A DNA stretch of 16,675 nt from JANOBJ01 sp031411575 (GCA_031411575.1 JANOBJ010000043.1:1-16675), one strand, 5' to 3'; shown: positions 7,212 through 14,169, counted from the stretch's first letter. Made by a program: numbers and translations. Notes: a model not told the origin generated them from the letters alone.

Positions 7212-8165
7212 ATGAAAAAGCTGCTTTGCACCCTGGCCGCCTCGCTGGCCATAACCTCGGCCCTTGCCTGGCCCGACAAACCCGTGACGCTGGTGGTGCC
7301 GTTCCCGCCCGGTGGCTCCACCGACCTGATTGCCCGCACCCTGGTGCCCAAACTGCAGGAAAAGCTCGGCGGCACCTTCATCGTGGACAACAAGGCCGGG
7401 GCGACCGGCACCATCGGCGCCGGCGCGGTGACGCGCGCAGCGCCCGACGGTTACACCTTCTTTGTCTCGTCGCTCGGCCCGTTCGTCATCGCGCCCCATC
7501 TGCTGGCCAAGGTGCCGTACGACGCGCTCAAGGATTTCGACTACATCACCGTCGCCGTGCAGGCGCCCAACGTGCTGGTGGTGCCCGCCGCGTCGCCCCA
7601 CAAGTCGATGGCCGATGTGATCGCCTTCCACAAGGCCAACCCGGGCAAGATGACGTTTGCATCGTCGGGCAACGGCAGCAGCGACCACCTGACCGCCGAA
7701 CTGTTCTGGCTGCAGACCGGCACTTCCGGCATCCACGTGCCCTACAAGGGCGGCGGCCCGGTCATGACCGATCTCCTGGGCGGCCAGGTCGATGCCTCGT
7801 TCATGAACATCAACACCGCCATGCCGCAGATCACCGCCGGCAAGCTGCGGGCGCTGGCGATCACCAGCGCGAAGCGGTCGCCGCTGCTGCCCAACGTGCA
7901 AACCCTCGAGGAGTTCGGCATCAAGGACGCCAACGTCCAGTCGTGGCAGGCCATTGCAGCCCCTCGCGGCCTGCCAGCAGATATCAAGACGAAGATGCAC
8001 GCAGCCATCGTGGCCAGCCTGAACGACCCGCAGGTCAAACCCAAGCTGCTGGACCTCGGCTTTGAGATCGTGGCCAACACGCCGGACCAGTTCGCGGCTT
8101 TTCAGGCGGCGGAGTTTGCCCGCTGGAAAAAGCTCATCGCGGCGCGCAACATCAAGGCCGACTGA
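7212..8165 (+). CDS. Bug/TctC-family periplasmic solute receptor
   Basis: 317 residues from ATG 7212, preceded by GGAGA with six bases spacing; an upstream in-frame start at 7158 lacks such a site and would spoil the signal peptide. Residues 1-19 (MKKLLCTLAASLAITSALA) are a Sec signal peptide. The mature protein has the receptor signatures VVPFPPGGSTDLIAR (28-42), NKAGATGTIGA (60-70) and APDGYTFF (77-84), and the later VPYKGGGPVMTDLLGGQVD, all typical of the large Bug family of tripartite tricarboxylate transport receptors in Burkholderiales. It probably binds glucarate or galactarate, judged only from its place 8 bases before gudD and behind the same operators. No TctA/TctB permease genes are nearby, so it would have to dock with a permease encoded elsewhere, a common state for Bug proteins. 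Confidence 0.9.
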   Translation: MKKLLCTLAASLAITSALAWPDKPVTLVVPFPPGGSTDLIARTLVPKLQEKLGGTFIVDNKAGATGTIGAGAVTRAAPDGYTFFVSSLGPFVIAPHLLAKVPYDALKDFDYITVAVQAPNVLVVPAASPHKSMADVIAFHKANPGKMTFASSGNGSSDHLTAELFWLQTGTSGIHVPYKGGGPVMTDLLGGQVDASFMNINTAMPQITAGKLRALAITSAKRSPLLPNVQTLEEFGIKDANVQSWQAIAAPRGLPADIKTKMHAAIVASLNDPQVKPKLLDLGFEIVANTPDQFAAFQAAEFARWKKLIAARNIKAD

Positions 8166-8173
8166 GCCGCGCC

Positions 8174-9505
8174 ATGTCGTCATCGACACCCCTGATCGCC
8201 GACCTGCGCGTGATCCCGGTCGCGGGCCGCGACAGCATGCTGCTGAACCTGAGCGGCGCGCACGGCCCGTTTTTCACCCGCAACCTGCTGATCCTGACCG
8301 ACAACGCCGGCCGCACCGGCGTGGGCGAGGTGCCGGGCGGCGAAAAGATCCGCCAGACGCTGGAAGACGCGCGCGCGCTGGTGGTCGGCCAGCCCATTGG
8401 CGCCCACCAGCGCGTGCTGCAGCAGATGCACCAACAGTTTGCCGACCGTGACGCGGGCGGGCGCGGGCTGCAGACGTTTGATCTGCGCACCACCATCCAC
8501 GCGGTCACGGCGGTCGAATCGGCGCTGCTCGATCTGCTCGGCCAGCACCTGGGCGTGCCGGTGGCGGCGCTGCTCGGTGAAGGGCAGCAGCGCGACTCGG
8601 TCGAGATGCTGGGTTACCTGTTCTATGTTGGCGACAAGGCGAAGTCCGACCTGCCCTATGTGACCGATGCGAACGCCGAGAACGACTGGTTCCGCCTGCG
8701 CCACGAGAAGGCGATGACGCCTGAGGCCATCGTCAAGCTGGCCGAAGCCGCACGCGAGAAGTACGGCTTCAACGACTTCAAGCTCAAGGGTGGCGTGCTG
8801 CGCGGCGACGAAGAAGTTGACGCCATTGTGGCGCTGCACGAGCGCTTTCCGCAGGCCCGCGTGACGCTCGACCCGAATGGCGGCTGGCTGCTGAAGGATG
8901 CGATCCGCCTGGGGCAGCGCATGCGCGGCGTGGTGGCGTATGCCGAAGACCCCTGCGGCGCCGAAGACGGCTTTTCCGGCCGCGAGGTGATGGCCGAGTT
9001 CCGCCGCGCCACCGGCCTGCCCACCGCCACCAACATGATCGCCACCGACTGGCGGCAACTGAGCCACGCGTTGTCGCTGCAGTCGGTGGATATTCCGCTG
9101 GCCGACCCGCATTTCTGGACCATGGCCGGCTCGGTGCGCGTGGCCCAGACCTGCCGCGACTGGGGCCTGACCTGGGGCTCGCATTCCAACAACCACTTTG
9201 ACGTGTCGCTGGCGATGTTCACGCACGTGGGCGCCGCCGCGCCCGGCAAGGTGACCGCCATCGACACGCACTGGATCTGGCAGGACGGCCAGCGCCTGAC
9301 GAAAGACCCGTTGCAGATCGTCGGCGGCCACGTGCAGGTGCCGAAGAAACCGGGCCTGGGTGTCGAACTGGACATGGCTGAGGTTGACAAGGCTCACCAG
9401 TTGTACCAACAGTACGGCCTGGGGTCGCGCGACGACGCGGTCGCCATGCAAAGCCTGATGCCCGGCTGGACCTTCAACCCCAAGCGCCCCGCGTTTGATC
9501 GTTGA
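8174..9505 (+). CDS. gudD: Glucarate dehydratase
   Basis: 443 residues, against about 446 for E. coli GudD, an enolase-superfamily enzyme. The barrel carries the expected set: FKLKG with the catalytic base Lys205 (202-206), metal ligands Asp233 (LDPNGGW), Glu258 (YAEDP) and Asn287 (TNMIATDW), the second base His337 (WGSHSNNHFD) and Asp364 (AIDTHWIW). The spacing of these fits the E. coli enzyme shifted by two residues. It dehydrates D-glucarate (and L-idarate in the family) to 5-keto-4-deoxy-D-glucarate, using magnesium. It begins 8 bases after the receptor stop with only a weak ribosome site, suggesting translational coupling, and its product is the substrate of the aldolase encoded 37 bases downstream. 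All active-site residues I can check are present, so function is quite secure. Confidence 0.93.
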   Translation: MSSSTPLIADLRVIPVAGRDSMLLNLSGAHGPFFTRNLLILTDNAGRTGVGEVPGGEKIRQTLEDARALVVGQPIGAHQRVLQQMHQQFADRDAGGRGLQTFDLRTTIHAVTAVESALLDLLGQHLGVPVAALLGEGQQRDSVEMLGYLFYVGDKAKSDLPYVTDANAENDWFRLRHEKAMTPEAIVKLAEAAREKYGFNDFKLKGGVLRGDEEVDAIVALHERFPQARVTLDPNGGWLLKDAIRLGQRMRGVVAYAEDPCGAEDGFSGREVMAEFRRATGLPTATNMIATDWRQLSHALSLQSVDIPLADPHFWTMAGSVRVAQTCRDWGLTWGSHSNNHFDVSLAMFTHVGAAAPGKVTAIDTHWIWQDGQRLTKDPLQIVGGHVQVPKKPGLGVELDMAEVDKAHQLYQQYGLGSRDDAVAMQSLMPGWTFNPKRPAFDR

Positions 9506-9542
9506 ACGCACGCCCCTGTCACCACCACCCCGGAGAACCCCC

Positions 9543-10304
9543 ATGAGACCCAATCGCCTGCGCACACTCTGGAAATCGGGCGGCGCCGCCGTGAATGGCT
9601 GGCTCGCCATCCCCAACGGATTCTCCGCCGAGACCATGGCCCACCAGGGCTGGGATTCCCTCACCATCGACCTGCAGCACGGCGTCGTTGACTACCAGGG
9701 GATGATCCCGATGCTGCAGGCCATCTCGACCACCGACACGGTGCCCGTGGTGCGCGTGCCCTGGCTGGAGCCCAGCGCGCTCATGAAGGCGCTGGACGCG
9801 GGCGCCTACGCCGTCATCTGCCCGATGATCAGCACCCGTGAAGACGCGCAAAAACTGGTGGCCTACACGAACTACGCCCCCCGCGGCACGCGCAGCTTCG
9901 GGCCGGTGCGGGCCAACCTGTACGGCGGCCCCGACTACGCCCAGCACGCCGACGACACTATCGTGCGCTTTGCCATGATCGAAACCGCGCAGGCGCTGGA
10001 CAACCTCGACGCCATCCTGTCGGTCGAAGGCCTGGACGCGGTCTATATCGGCCCGTCGGACCTGTCGCTGGCGCTGGGCTGCAAGCCCACTTTCGACGAT
10101 GTGGACCCGCCGGTGGCGCAGGCCATCGACCACATCCTGGCGCGCGCCAAGGCCCACGGGTTGGTGGCCGGCATCCACAATGGCGCGCCCGAGGCGGCGC
10201 TGGCGCGAATCGCCAAGGGTTTCCAGTTCGTCACCGTCAGCTCGGACGCGCGGCTGATTGCCGCCGGCTCGCAGCAGGTGCTCGCCAAGATGCGCGGGCG
10301 CTGA
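9543..10304 (+). CDS. garL: HpcH/HpaI-family aldolase, likely 2-dehydro-3-deoxyglucarate aldolase
   Basis: 253 residues from ATG 9543, preceded by GGAGAA five bases upstream; the longer frame from 9495 overlaps gudD and is unlikely. It is a class II pyruvate aldolase of the HpcH/HpaI family: IDLQHGVVDY at 42-51 with catalytic His46, Arg71 in VVRVPW, metal ligand Glu147 in MIETAQALDN and Asp173 in YIGPSDLSLALG. Most members, including E. coli GarL, have Glu before the His (EH); here it is Gln45, a variant seen in some aldolases of this family. In this setting it should cleave 5-keto-4-deoxy-D-glucarate to pyruvate and tartronate semialdehyde, the latter being the substrate of GarR encoded 29 bases downstream. 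The family is certain; the exact substrate is inferred from the neighbours, and another 2-keto-3-deoxy acid remains possible. Confidence 0.82.
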   Translation: MRPNRLRTLWKSGGAAVNGWLAIPNGFSAETMAHQGWDSLTIDLQHGVVDYQGMIPMLQAISTTDTVPVVRVPWLEPSALMKALDAGAYAVICPMISTREDAQKLVAYTNYAPRGTRSFGPVRANLYGGPDYAQHADDTIVRFAMIETAQALDNLDAILSVEGLDAVYIGPSDLSLALGCKPTFDDVDPPVAQAIDHILARAKAHGLVAGIHNGAPEAALARIAKGFQFVTVSSDARLIAAGSQQVLAKMRGR

Positions 10305-10333
10305 CCCTTTTCCCCACTCGTCAGGAACACGCT

Positions 10334-11212
10334 ATGAAAATCGGATTTATTGGCCTGGGCATCATGGGCGCGCCCATGGCGCAGAACCTGCTGGCTGGCG
10401 GGCATGAGCTGTTTGTGCGCACCCGCAGCAAGGTGCCCGAGGCCCTGAAGGCCGCCACGGTGTGCGCCAGCAACGCCGAGGTCGCCCGGGCGGCCGACGT
10501 CGTGATCCTGATGCTGCCGGACACGCCGGATGTCGAGGCCGTGCTGTTTGGCGAGCAAGGCGTGGCAGCAGGTCTCAGTGCAGGAAAGACCGTGGTGGAC
10601 ATGAGCAGCATCTCGCCCATCGAAACCAAGGCCTTCGCCAAGAAGGTCAACGCCCTGGGCGCCGACTACCTCGATGCACCCGTGTCGGGCGGTGAGGTGG
10701 GCGCCAAGGCCGCCAGCCTGACCATCATGGTCGGCGGCGAGCCGGCCGTGTTCGAGCGCGTGAAACCGCTGTTTGAATTGATGGGCAAGAACATCACGCT
10801 CATTGGCGGCAACGGCGACGGCCAGACCTGCAAGGTGGCCAACCAGATCATCGTGGCGCTGAACATCGCGGCAGTGGGTGAGGCCCTGGTATTTGCCAGC
10901 AAGGCGGGCGCCGACCCGGCCAAGGTGCGCCAGGCGCTGATGGGCGGCTTTGCGTCGTCGCGCATCCTCGAAGTGCACGGTGAACGCATGATCAAGCGCA
11001 CCTTCAACCCGGGCTTTCGCATTGCCCTGCACCAGAAGGATTTGAGCCTGGCCCTGGCCGGCGCCAAGGCCATCGGTGTGTCGCTGCCCCAGACCGCCAG
11101 CGCCGCGCAGCTGATTGGCGCCTGCGCCGCCAACGGCTGGGACCAACTCGATCACTCCGCGCTGGTCAAGGCGCTGGAGTTGATGGCCGCGCACGACGTC
11201 GCGCCGTCCTGA
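10334..11212 (+). CDS. garR: 2-hydroxy-3-oxopropionate (tartronate semialdehyde) reductase
   Basis: 292 residues, as in E. coli GarR, a beta-hydroxyacid dehydrogenase. The N-terminal Rossmann fold shows GFIGLGIMGAPMAQNL at 4-19. The substrate-binding loop DAPVSGGEVGA lies at 114-124, and the catalytic Lys167 is in CKVANQIIVALN, followed by Asn170. HQKDLSLAL near residue 235 is another family motif. The enzyme reduces tartronate semialdehyde to D-glycerate with NAD(P)H in the cytosol. AGGAA seven bases... in the leader at 10323-10327 supports the start. It is the last gene of the receptor-gudD-garL-garR operon. No glycerate kinase follows; that step must be encoded elsewhere. The next gene converges on it. 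Confidence 0.92.
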   Translation: MKIGFIGLGIMGAPMAQNLLAGGHELFVRTRSKVPEALKAATVCASNAEVARAADVVILMLPDTPDVEAVLFGEQGVAAGLSAGKTVVDMSSISPIETKAFAKKVNALGADYLDAPVSGGEVGAKAASLTIMVGGEPAVFERVKPLFELMGKNITLIGGNGDGQTCKVANQIIVALNIAAVGEALVFASKAGADPAKVRQALMGGFASSRILEVHGERMIKRTFNPGFRIALHQKDLSLALAGAKAIGVSLPQTASAAQLIGACAANGWDQLDHSALVKALELMAAHDVAPS

Positions 11213-11234
11213 GGCGCTCTGGGCGCGCGGTTTT

Positions 11235-11250
11235 GCCGCCGGGTGGCGGC
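11235..11250. other. GC hairpin between convergent genes
   Basis: GCCGCC-GGGT-GGCGGC can form a 6-bp stem in the 49-base gap between garR and the cytochrome gene. There is no T-run on the correct side in either direction, so I do not call it an intrinsic terminator, although it may help end the converging transcripts. Confidence 0.3.
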
Positions 11251-11261
11251 GCCGGCGCCCG

Positions 11262-11912
11262 TCAGGGGCTCTTCGATGCCACCGGCGCTGCGGGCACCGC
11301 GGTCGCAGCCGCCGGTGCTGGCGGCAACGGCTCGGGTACGCGGTTGCTGATGGCCGGGATCGACTGCAGGTAGCTGAAGATCGCCACCAGGTCGGCGTCG
11401 GTGAAGTGCTTGTACATCGGGATCGGCATGGGCGGCAGGATCGGGCGGCCGCGGCCCATGTGGCGGCCGGTGCGGATGGTGTCGGTGAAGTTGCGCTGGG
11501 TCCATTTGCCCAGGCCGGTGTCGCGGTCCGGCGTCAGGTTGGCCGTAAAGCTCACGCCCCAGGGGCCAGACCAGGCCGTGTTGGTGGCCGCCACCGTGGC
11601 CACCCACGGCCCCTCGGGCAGCTTGGGGGCCGGCGGCATGACCATGCCTTCGGGATGCCCCGAGAGCATGCGGCTCATGTCGGGCTCGGGGCCGGTCGGC
11701 CCCATCTTGAGCGGCGTATGGCAGTCGTTGCAGCCCGCAACGGTGACCAGGTATTTGCCGCGCGCCAGGCGCTCGGCCGTGCGGGTCGCGTCGGATCTGG
11801 CGCCGTCCTTGTCGGCCGCGTGGGCAGTGGCCGCGCTCCCGGCCAGCACCAGCAACGAGACGGTGAGCGCGGTGGCGGCGCCAATGGCGGGGTGAACAGG
11901 GGTTGTTGTCAT
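11262..11912 (-). CDS. Secreted monohaem c-type cytochrome
   Basis: 216 residues from ATG 11910-11912, with AGGAGA six bases upstream. Residues 1 to about 32 form a signal peptide ending AATAHA. One haem-binding CNDCH lies at 61-65, preceded by GKYLVTVAG as in cytochrome c subunits of alcohol and aldehyde dehydrogenases. Met162 or Met166 in PPMPIPMYKHFTDADL (160-175) is the probable sixth ligand, followed by the usual C-terminal helix LVAIFSYLQSIP. The tail (about 191-216) is Pro/Ala-rich and probably disordered. It starts 12 bases after the stop of the dihaem cytochrome, so both are in one operon and may pass electrons between each other in the periplasm. The donor and acceptor are unknown. 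Confidence 0.85.
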   Translation of the reverse strand: MTTTPVHPAIGAATALTVSLLVLAGSAATAHAADKDGARSDATRTAERLARGKYLVTVAGCNDCHTPLKMGPTGPEPDMSRMLSGHPEGMVMPPAPKLPEGPWVATVAATNTAWSGPWGVSFTANLTPDRDTGLGKWTQRNFTDTIRTGRHMGRGRPILPPMPIPMYKHFTDADLVAIFSYLQSIPAISNRVPEPLPPAPAAATAVPAAPVASKSP

Positions 11913-11924
11913 GGCGGTTCTCCT

Positions 11925-13055
11925 TCAGGGTGGGGGTTGGTGGTGAATCCAGCGCTCAATGAGGGCCAGGCCCTCGGCGTCGGGGATCTGGGTGCCCAGC
12001 GGCGGCATTTGCACCAGCGGGTTTCGTGAGCGCATGCGCAGGGCCAGCACGCTCGCGTCAGCCCGGCCGGGTGTGATGCGTTGCGCGGTGGCAGCTGTAC
12101 TGGTTGGCGTGCTCGTGCCCGTGCCCGCGCTCGTGCCTTGCGGACTGTGCGGCCGGTACCGGCTCTCGCCGAACAGCGAGCGCAGCACGCGTGCCGCGCT
12201 GGCGCCACGGTCGGCGCTACCCTGCGCCAGCGCGAGGTCCAGCGAGGCCAGCGGGCCGGCGTCGTTGTGGCAATGGCTGCAATTGGCGTGCAGGTAGCCC
12301 AGCGCCGCGCGTTCGACGGGCGTGGCAGCGGGCACGCGCGGCGGGTCGGTCAGCAGCGCCACCGGCAGGTTGCGCAACAGGCCGCGCGCCACCAGGCCGC
12401 GCAGGTCGAGGTGCGCGGCTTGGGCAGGCTCGGCGTGCGGGGCCAGCGGGTCGCGCTCGGGCGAGAGCTGGAGCGCACTCACCCCCAGCACCGGTACCGC
12501 GGCGCCCTCGTGGCAGGCGCGGCAATCGGCTTCGGCCGGAATCTCGTAGCGGCCACCGGGCGCAGCGGCTACCGGCAGCGCCCTGACGCCGCCGGCCGGG
12601 GCCAGCACCGCGTCGTTGCCCTCGGCGTTCCAGATGTAGGTGGCGTAGCGCCACGAGCCGTCGGCCAGCCGCTCGATGAAGCGGGTTTCGACCAGGCGGC
12701 CATGGCCGAATTCCTTCCACAGGCGCGTGCCCGGCGGAAACGCCCAGGCGTCGGGACGCGCCGCATCGATGGCCGTCCCCGGCGGCAGATACAGCCAGCG
12801 ACGCTTGGCCGCACCGTCCGACCACAACGGGTACTGCGGCGAGAACGGCAAGTTTTCGGGGCGCACCTGCGTGGTTGAACCGGTCACGTACAAGCCCGTG
12901 TCGCGCAGGTGCTGCGGCAGGGCCGGCGCGCTGTCGGCGGCCTTGCCCGCAGGACGCTCCCGCGTGACGGGTTTCGCGTCGGCGATGCCAGGCGTGCCCA
13001 GTGCGGCAAGCACGGCGCACAGCACTGCCAGGCCATAGCGGGCCACCGGGTTCAT
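11925..13055 (-). CDS. Secreted dihaem c-type cytochrome-like protein (SO_2930/HNE_0200-like)
   Basis: 376 residues from ATG 13053-13055, chosen because it begins a clean signal peptide (MNPVARYGLAVLCAVL...GIADA, 1-27) and has AGGA eight bases upstream; earlier in-frame starts give a basic, non-signal N-terminus. The first half has YPLWSDGAAKRRWLYLPPGT (75-94), a signature of the uncharacterised SO_2930/HNE_0200-type family. Two haem motifs follow, CRACH at 178-182 and CSHCH at 259-263, with Met ligand candidates near the C-terminus (VQMPPLGT). A Gly/Ser/Thr-rich low-complexity insert, GTSAGTGTSTPTSTAAT, lies before the last helix. Its ATG overlaps the TGA of the mini-ORF upstream (ATGA), so translation may be coupled. 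The family has no agreed function; extracytoplasmic electron transfer is the safe inference. Confidence 0.82.
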   Translation of the reverse strand: MNPVARYGLAVLCAVLAALGTPGIADAKPVTRERPAGKAADSAPALPQHLRDTGLYVTGSTTQVRPENLPFSPQYPLWSDGAAKRRWLYLPPGTAIDAARPDAWAFPPGTRLWKEFGHGRLVETRFIERLADGSWRYATYIWNAEGNDAVLAPAGGVRALPVAAAPGGRYEIPAEADCRACHEGAAVPVLGVSALQLSPERDPLAPHAEPAQAAHLDLRGLVARGLLRNLPVALLTDPPRVPAATPVERAALGYLHANCSHCHNDAGPLASLDLALAQGSADRGASAARVLRSLFGESRYRPHSPQGTSAGTGTSTPTSTAATAQRITPGRADASVLALRMRSRNPLVQMPPLGTQIPDAEGLALIERWIHHQPPP

Positions 13056-13162
13056 GGCACCCGTCCTGAACGCGGCGCGCATGACGGGCGGCCCCGGCGG
13101 TGGCAGCCCATGCCGGCGCGGGCACTGGCGGCGCCGAACACGGTGATGAGCGGTCTGGTCAT
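13052..13162 (-). CDS. Mini-ORF, possible remnant of an NAD(P)-binding protein gene
   Basis: 36 codons from ATG 13160-13162 with AGAGG about eight bases upstream. The first residues MTRPLITVFGAASA look like the start of a Rossmann-fold NmrA/epimerase-type protein (consensus of the type xxITVFGATGxxG), but the glycine motif is broken and the rest (GCHRRGRPSCAPRSGRVP) is arginine-rich and unlike that fold. The stop TGA overlaps the start of the dihaem cytochrome as ATGA. It may be a truncated relic whose start region now serves as a leader for the cytochrome operon, or a chance ORF. I do not assign a function. Confidence 0.3.
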   Translation of the reverse strand: MTRPLITVFGAASARAGMGCHRRGRPSCAPRSGRVP

Positions 13163-13244
13163 GCTGGATACCTCTGGTGAACATCGCAGCCCCGGGGTGG
13201 GCGGCGGCTGGTTTTCACTGTAGGCAAGGCACGCGGGCGGCGCT

Positions 13245-13261
13245 CCTAAATATTGCTTAGG
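13245..13261. promoter_or_regulatory. Dyad CCTAA-N7-TTAGG upstream of the cytochrome operon
   Basis: An AT-rich inverted repeat about 85 bases before the mini-ORF start, within the only AT-rich patch upstream of the cytochromes. TATTTA on the minus strand overlaps it and could be a -10. It may be an operator, but nothing in the window identifies a regulator. Confidence 0.3.
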
Positions 13262-13397
13262 CAAACCTTAAATTCTTCGTAAGCATCGGTCTGCAGGCCC
13301 CCAATCTCGGTCGCCACTCCGCTGGCGACGACCCACGGCGGGAACATTCGGCGACAGGTTGAGCGTTGGCCGGGCCCCGTTATCAGGCCCGCGTGCG

Positions 13398-13437
13398 CCC
13401 AAGCAAAACGCCACCCGAAGGTGGCGTTTTGCTTGGG
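13398..13437 (-). terminator. Strong intrinsic terminator with C(UUCG)G loop
   Basis: A perfect 18-bp inverted repeat (left arm CCCAAGCAAAACGCCACC, right arm its exact complement) encloses four bases. Read on the minus strand the loop is C(TTCG)G, the extra-stable tetraloop, and the GC-rich inner stem is followed by TTTTGCTT, the usual shape of an intrinsic terminator. It lies 86 bases beyond the stop of the PKD-like gene and should end the kup-benE-gshB transcript. Because the arms also place TTTT after the stem in the plus direction, it may act on both strands. Confidence 0.82.
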
Positions 13438-13441
13438 TAAA

Positions 13442-13513
13442 TGCTATTATTTACATAGCAAACAATGACCAGTGGATGCGGACAACAAGCCTATTTAAGT
13501 CAAAAACAGGCCC
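13442..13513 (+). repeat. TGCTA-headed 72-bp repeat, copy B
   Basis: It aligns without gaps to copy A (663-734), with about 54 of 72 bases equal by eye. It has the same TGCTA-N9-TAGCA dyad head, AATGACCAG, ACAACAAGCC and AAACAGGCCC blocks. Its first 31 bases match 28 of 31 bases of copy C inside benE. It sits between the terminator hairpin and the stop of the PKD-like gene, 10 bases from that stop, in the same orientation relative to the gene as copy A is to the metallopeptidase gene. Confidence 0.78.
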
Positions 13514-13523
13514 AAAACCCGTT

Positions 13524-14138
13524 TTACACCCGGCAACCCAGTTGGCCCTTCTTGCTGTTCTCGTAGTAGGTCAGGTCGCCGGGGCAGGCGGGCTTTTTCT
13601 CAGGGGTGGCGGTGCCGGCCTTGGCGGTGCAGGCGTAGGCGCCGGTCTTCTTGCTCACGCTCTTGGCGTTGAGCTTCCAGCCCTCGGGGCAGGTGGGGCC
13701 GGAGGCCTTGGCCGTCTTGGCGGCGGACGCAGCGGGTGCGGCCGGCGCGGCGGCTACGGGCGGCGGGGGCGGCGCAGCGACCTTGAGCATGGTCACGACG
13801 TTTTTGCCGCTGCAGGCCAGGTGGCTGGTAACTTTTTTGCCTTCGGCCATGGTGCGGTAGTCGCCGCCCTTGGCGTAGGTGTGCGTCACTTTGTAGGGGA
13901 TGGCGTTCTTGTCCGTGACCTTGATGTCCACCGTGGTGCCGTCGCCCCAGTAAAAGCGCACGCCGCAGTTGGCCGCTTCGGCCACGTCGAGCGCGATCGT
14001 TGCGGTCACGTTCTGGCCAGCCATCGGTTGGGCCGGCTCGAGCTTCACGCCCGACAGGGTTTGGGCGCCGGCGATGGTGGCACCGAAGGTGACGCCGACG
14101 GCCACGGCCGCGCCGGCCAGTTGCTTCCAGTTCTGCAT
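13524..14138 (-). CDS. Secreted PKD-like protein with C-terminal Cys repeats, uncharacterised
   Basis: 204 residues from ATG 14136-14138, preceded by GAGGAGAAG; longer in-frame starts run into gshB. Residues 1-26 (MQNWKQLAG...GATIAGA) are a signal peptide. Residues about 29-120 look like a PKD/immunoglobulin-like beta-sandwich, with FYWGDGTT at 62-69 and VTHTYAKGGDYRT at 84-96, the classic W-GDG...H-Y-x-x-G-x-Y pattern; Cys58 and Cys109 could form a disulphide. A Pro/Ala-rich linker (121-147) leads to two short copies of a Cys-bounded unit: CPEGWKLN...SKKTGAYAC (150-170) and CPGDLTYYENSKKGQLGC (185-202). Each has a CP start and SKKxG before the closing Cys. I know no function. It follows gshB by 31 bases and is the last gene before the terminator. 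Confidence 0.75.
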   Translation of the reverse strand: MQNWKQLAGAAVAVGVTFGATIAGAQTLSGVKLEPAQPMAGQNVTATIALDVAEAANCGVRFYWGDGTTVDIKVTDKNAIPYKVTHTYAKGGDYRTMAEGKKVTSHLACSGKNVVTMLKVAAPPPPPVAAAPAAPAASAAKTAKASGPTCPEGWKLNAKSVSKKTGAYACTAKAGTATPEKKPACPGDLTYYENSKKGQLGCRV

Positions 14139-14169
14139 AGCTTCTCCTCGTGGTTTTGTAAGGCTTTGG

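Larger units (their letters stand above)
13163..13523. other. Gene-free interval of about 360 bases
   Basis: It holds, left to right: the presumed promoter and dyad for the cytochrome operon (13245-13261); a 7-bp GTCGCCA...TGGCGAC hairpin at 13310-13329 without a T-run; about 65 bases with nothing I recognise; the strong hairpin terminator at 13398-13437; and repeat copy B at 13442-13513. I see no RNA gene and no convincing small ORF in it. A plus-strand frame open through here only reads the repeat and the antisense of the PKD-like gene. Confidence 0.6.

Noticed and set aside
7017..8189. A 390-codon minus-strand frame opposite the Bug receptor
   Set aside because: Same kind of shadow; the receptor on the plus strand has a signal peptide, ribosome site and family motifs.
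8180..9667. A 495-codon minus-strand frame opposite gudD
   Set aside because: Low-complexity Gly/His/Arg/Val composition with no recognisable domain, fully covered by gudD with all its catalytic residues.
11235..11250. Hairpin as an intrinsic terminator for garR
   Set aside because: The T-run is on the wrong side for the plus strand and appears as A-run on the minus strand; listed only as a hairpin.
13310..13329. GTCGCCA...TGGCGAC hairpin as terminator or small RNA
   Set aside because: A 7-bp stem in GC-rich DNA with no T-run and no promoter in front; compatible with chance.
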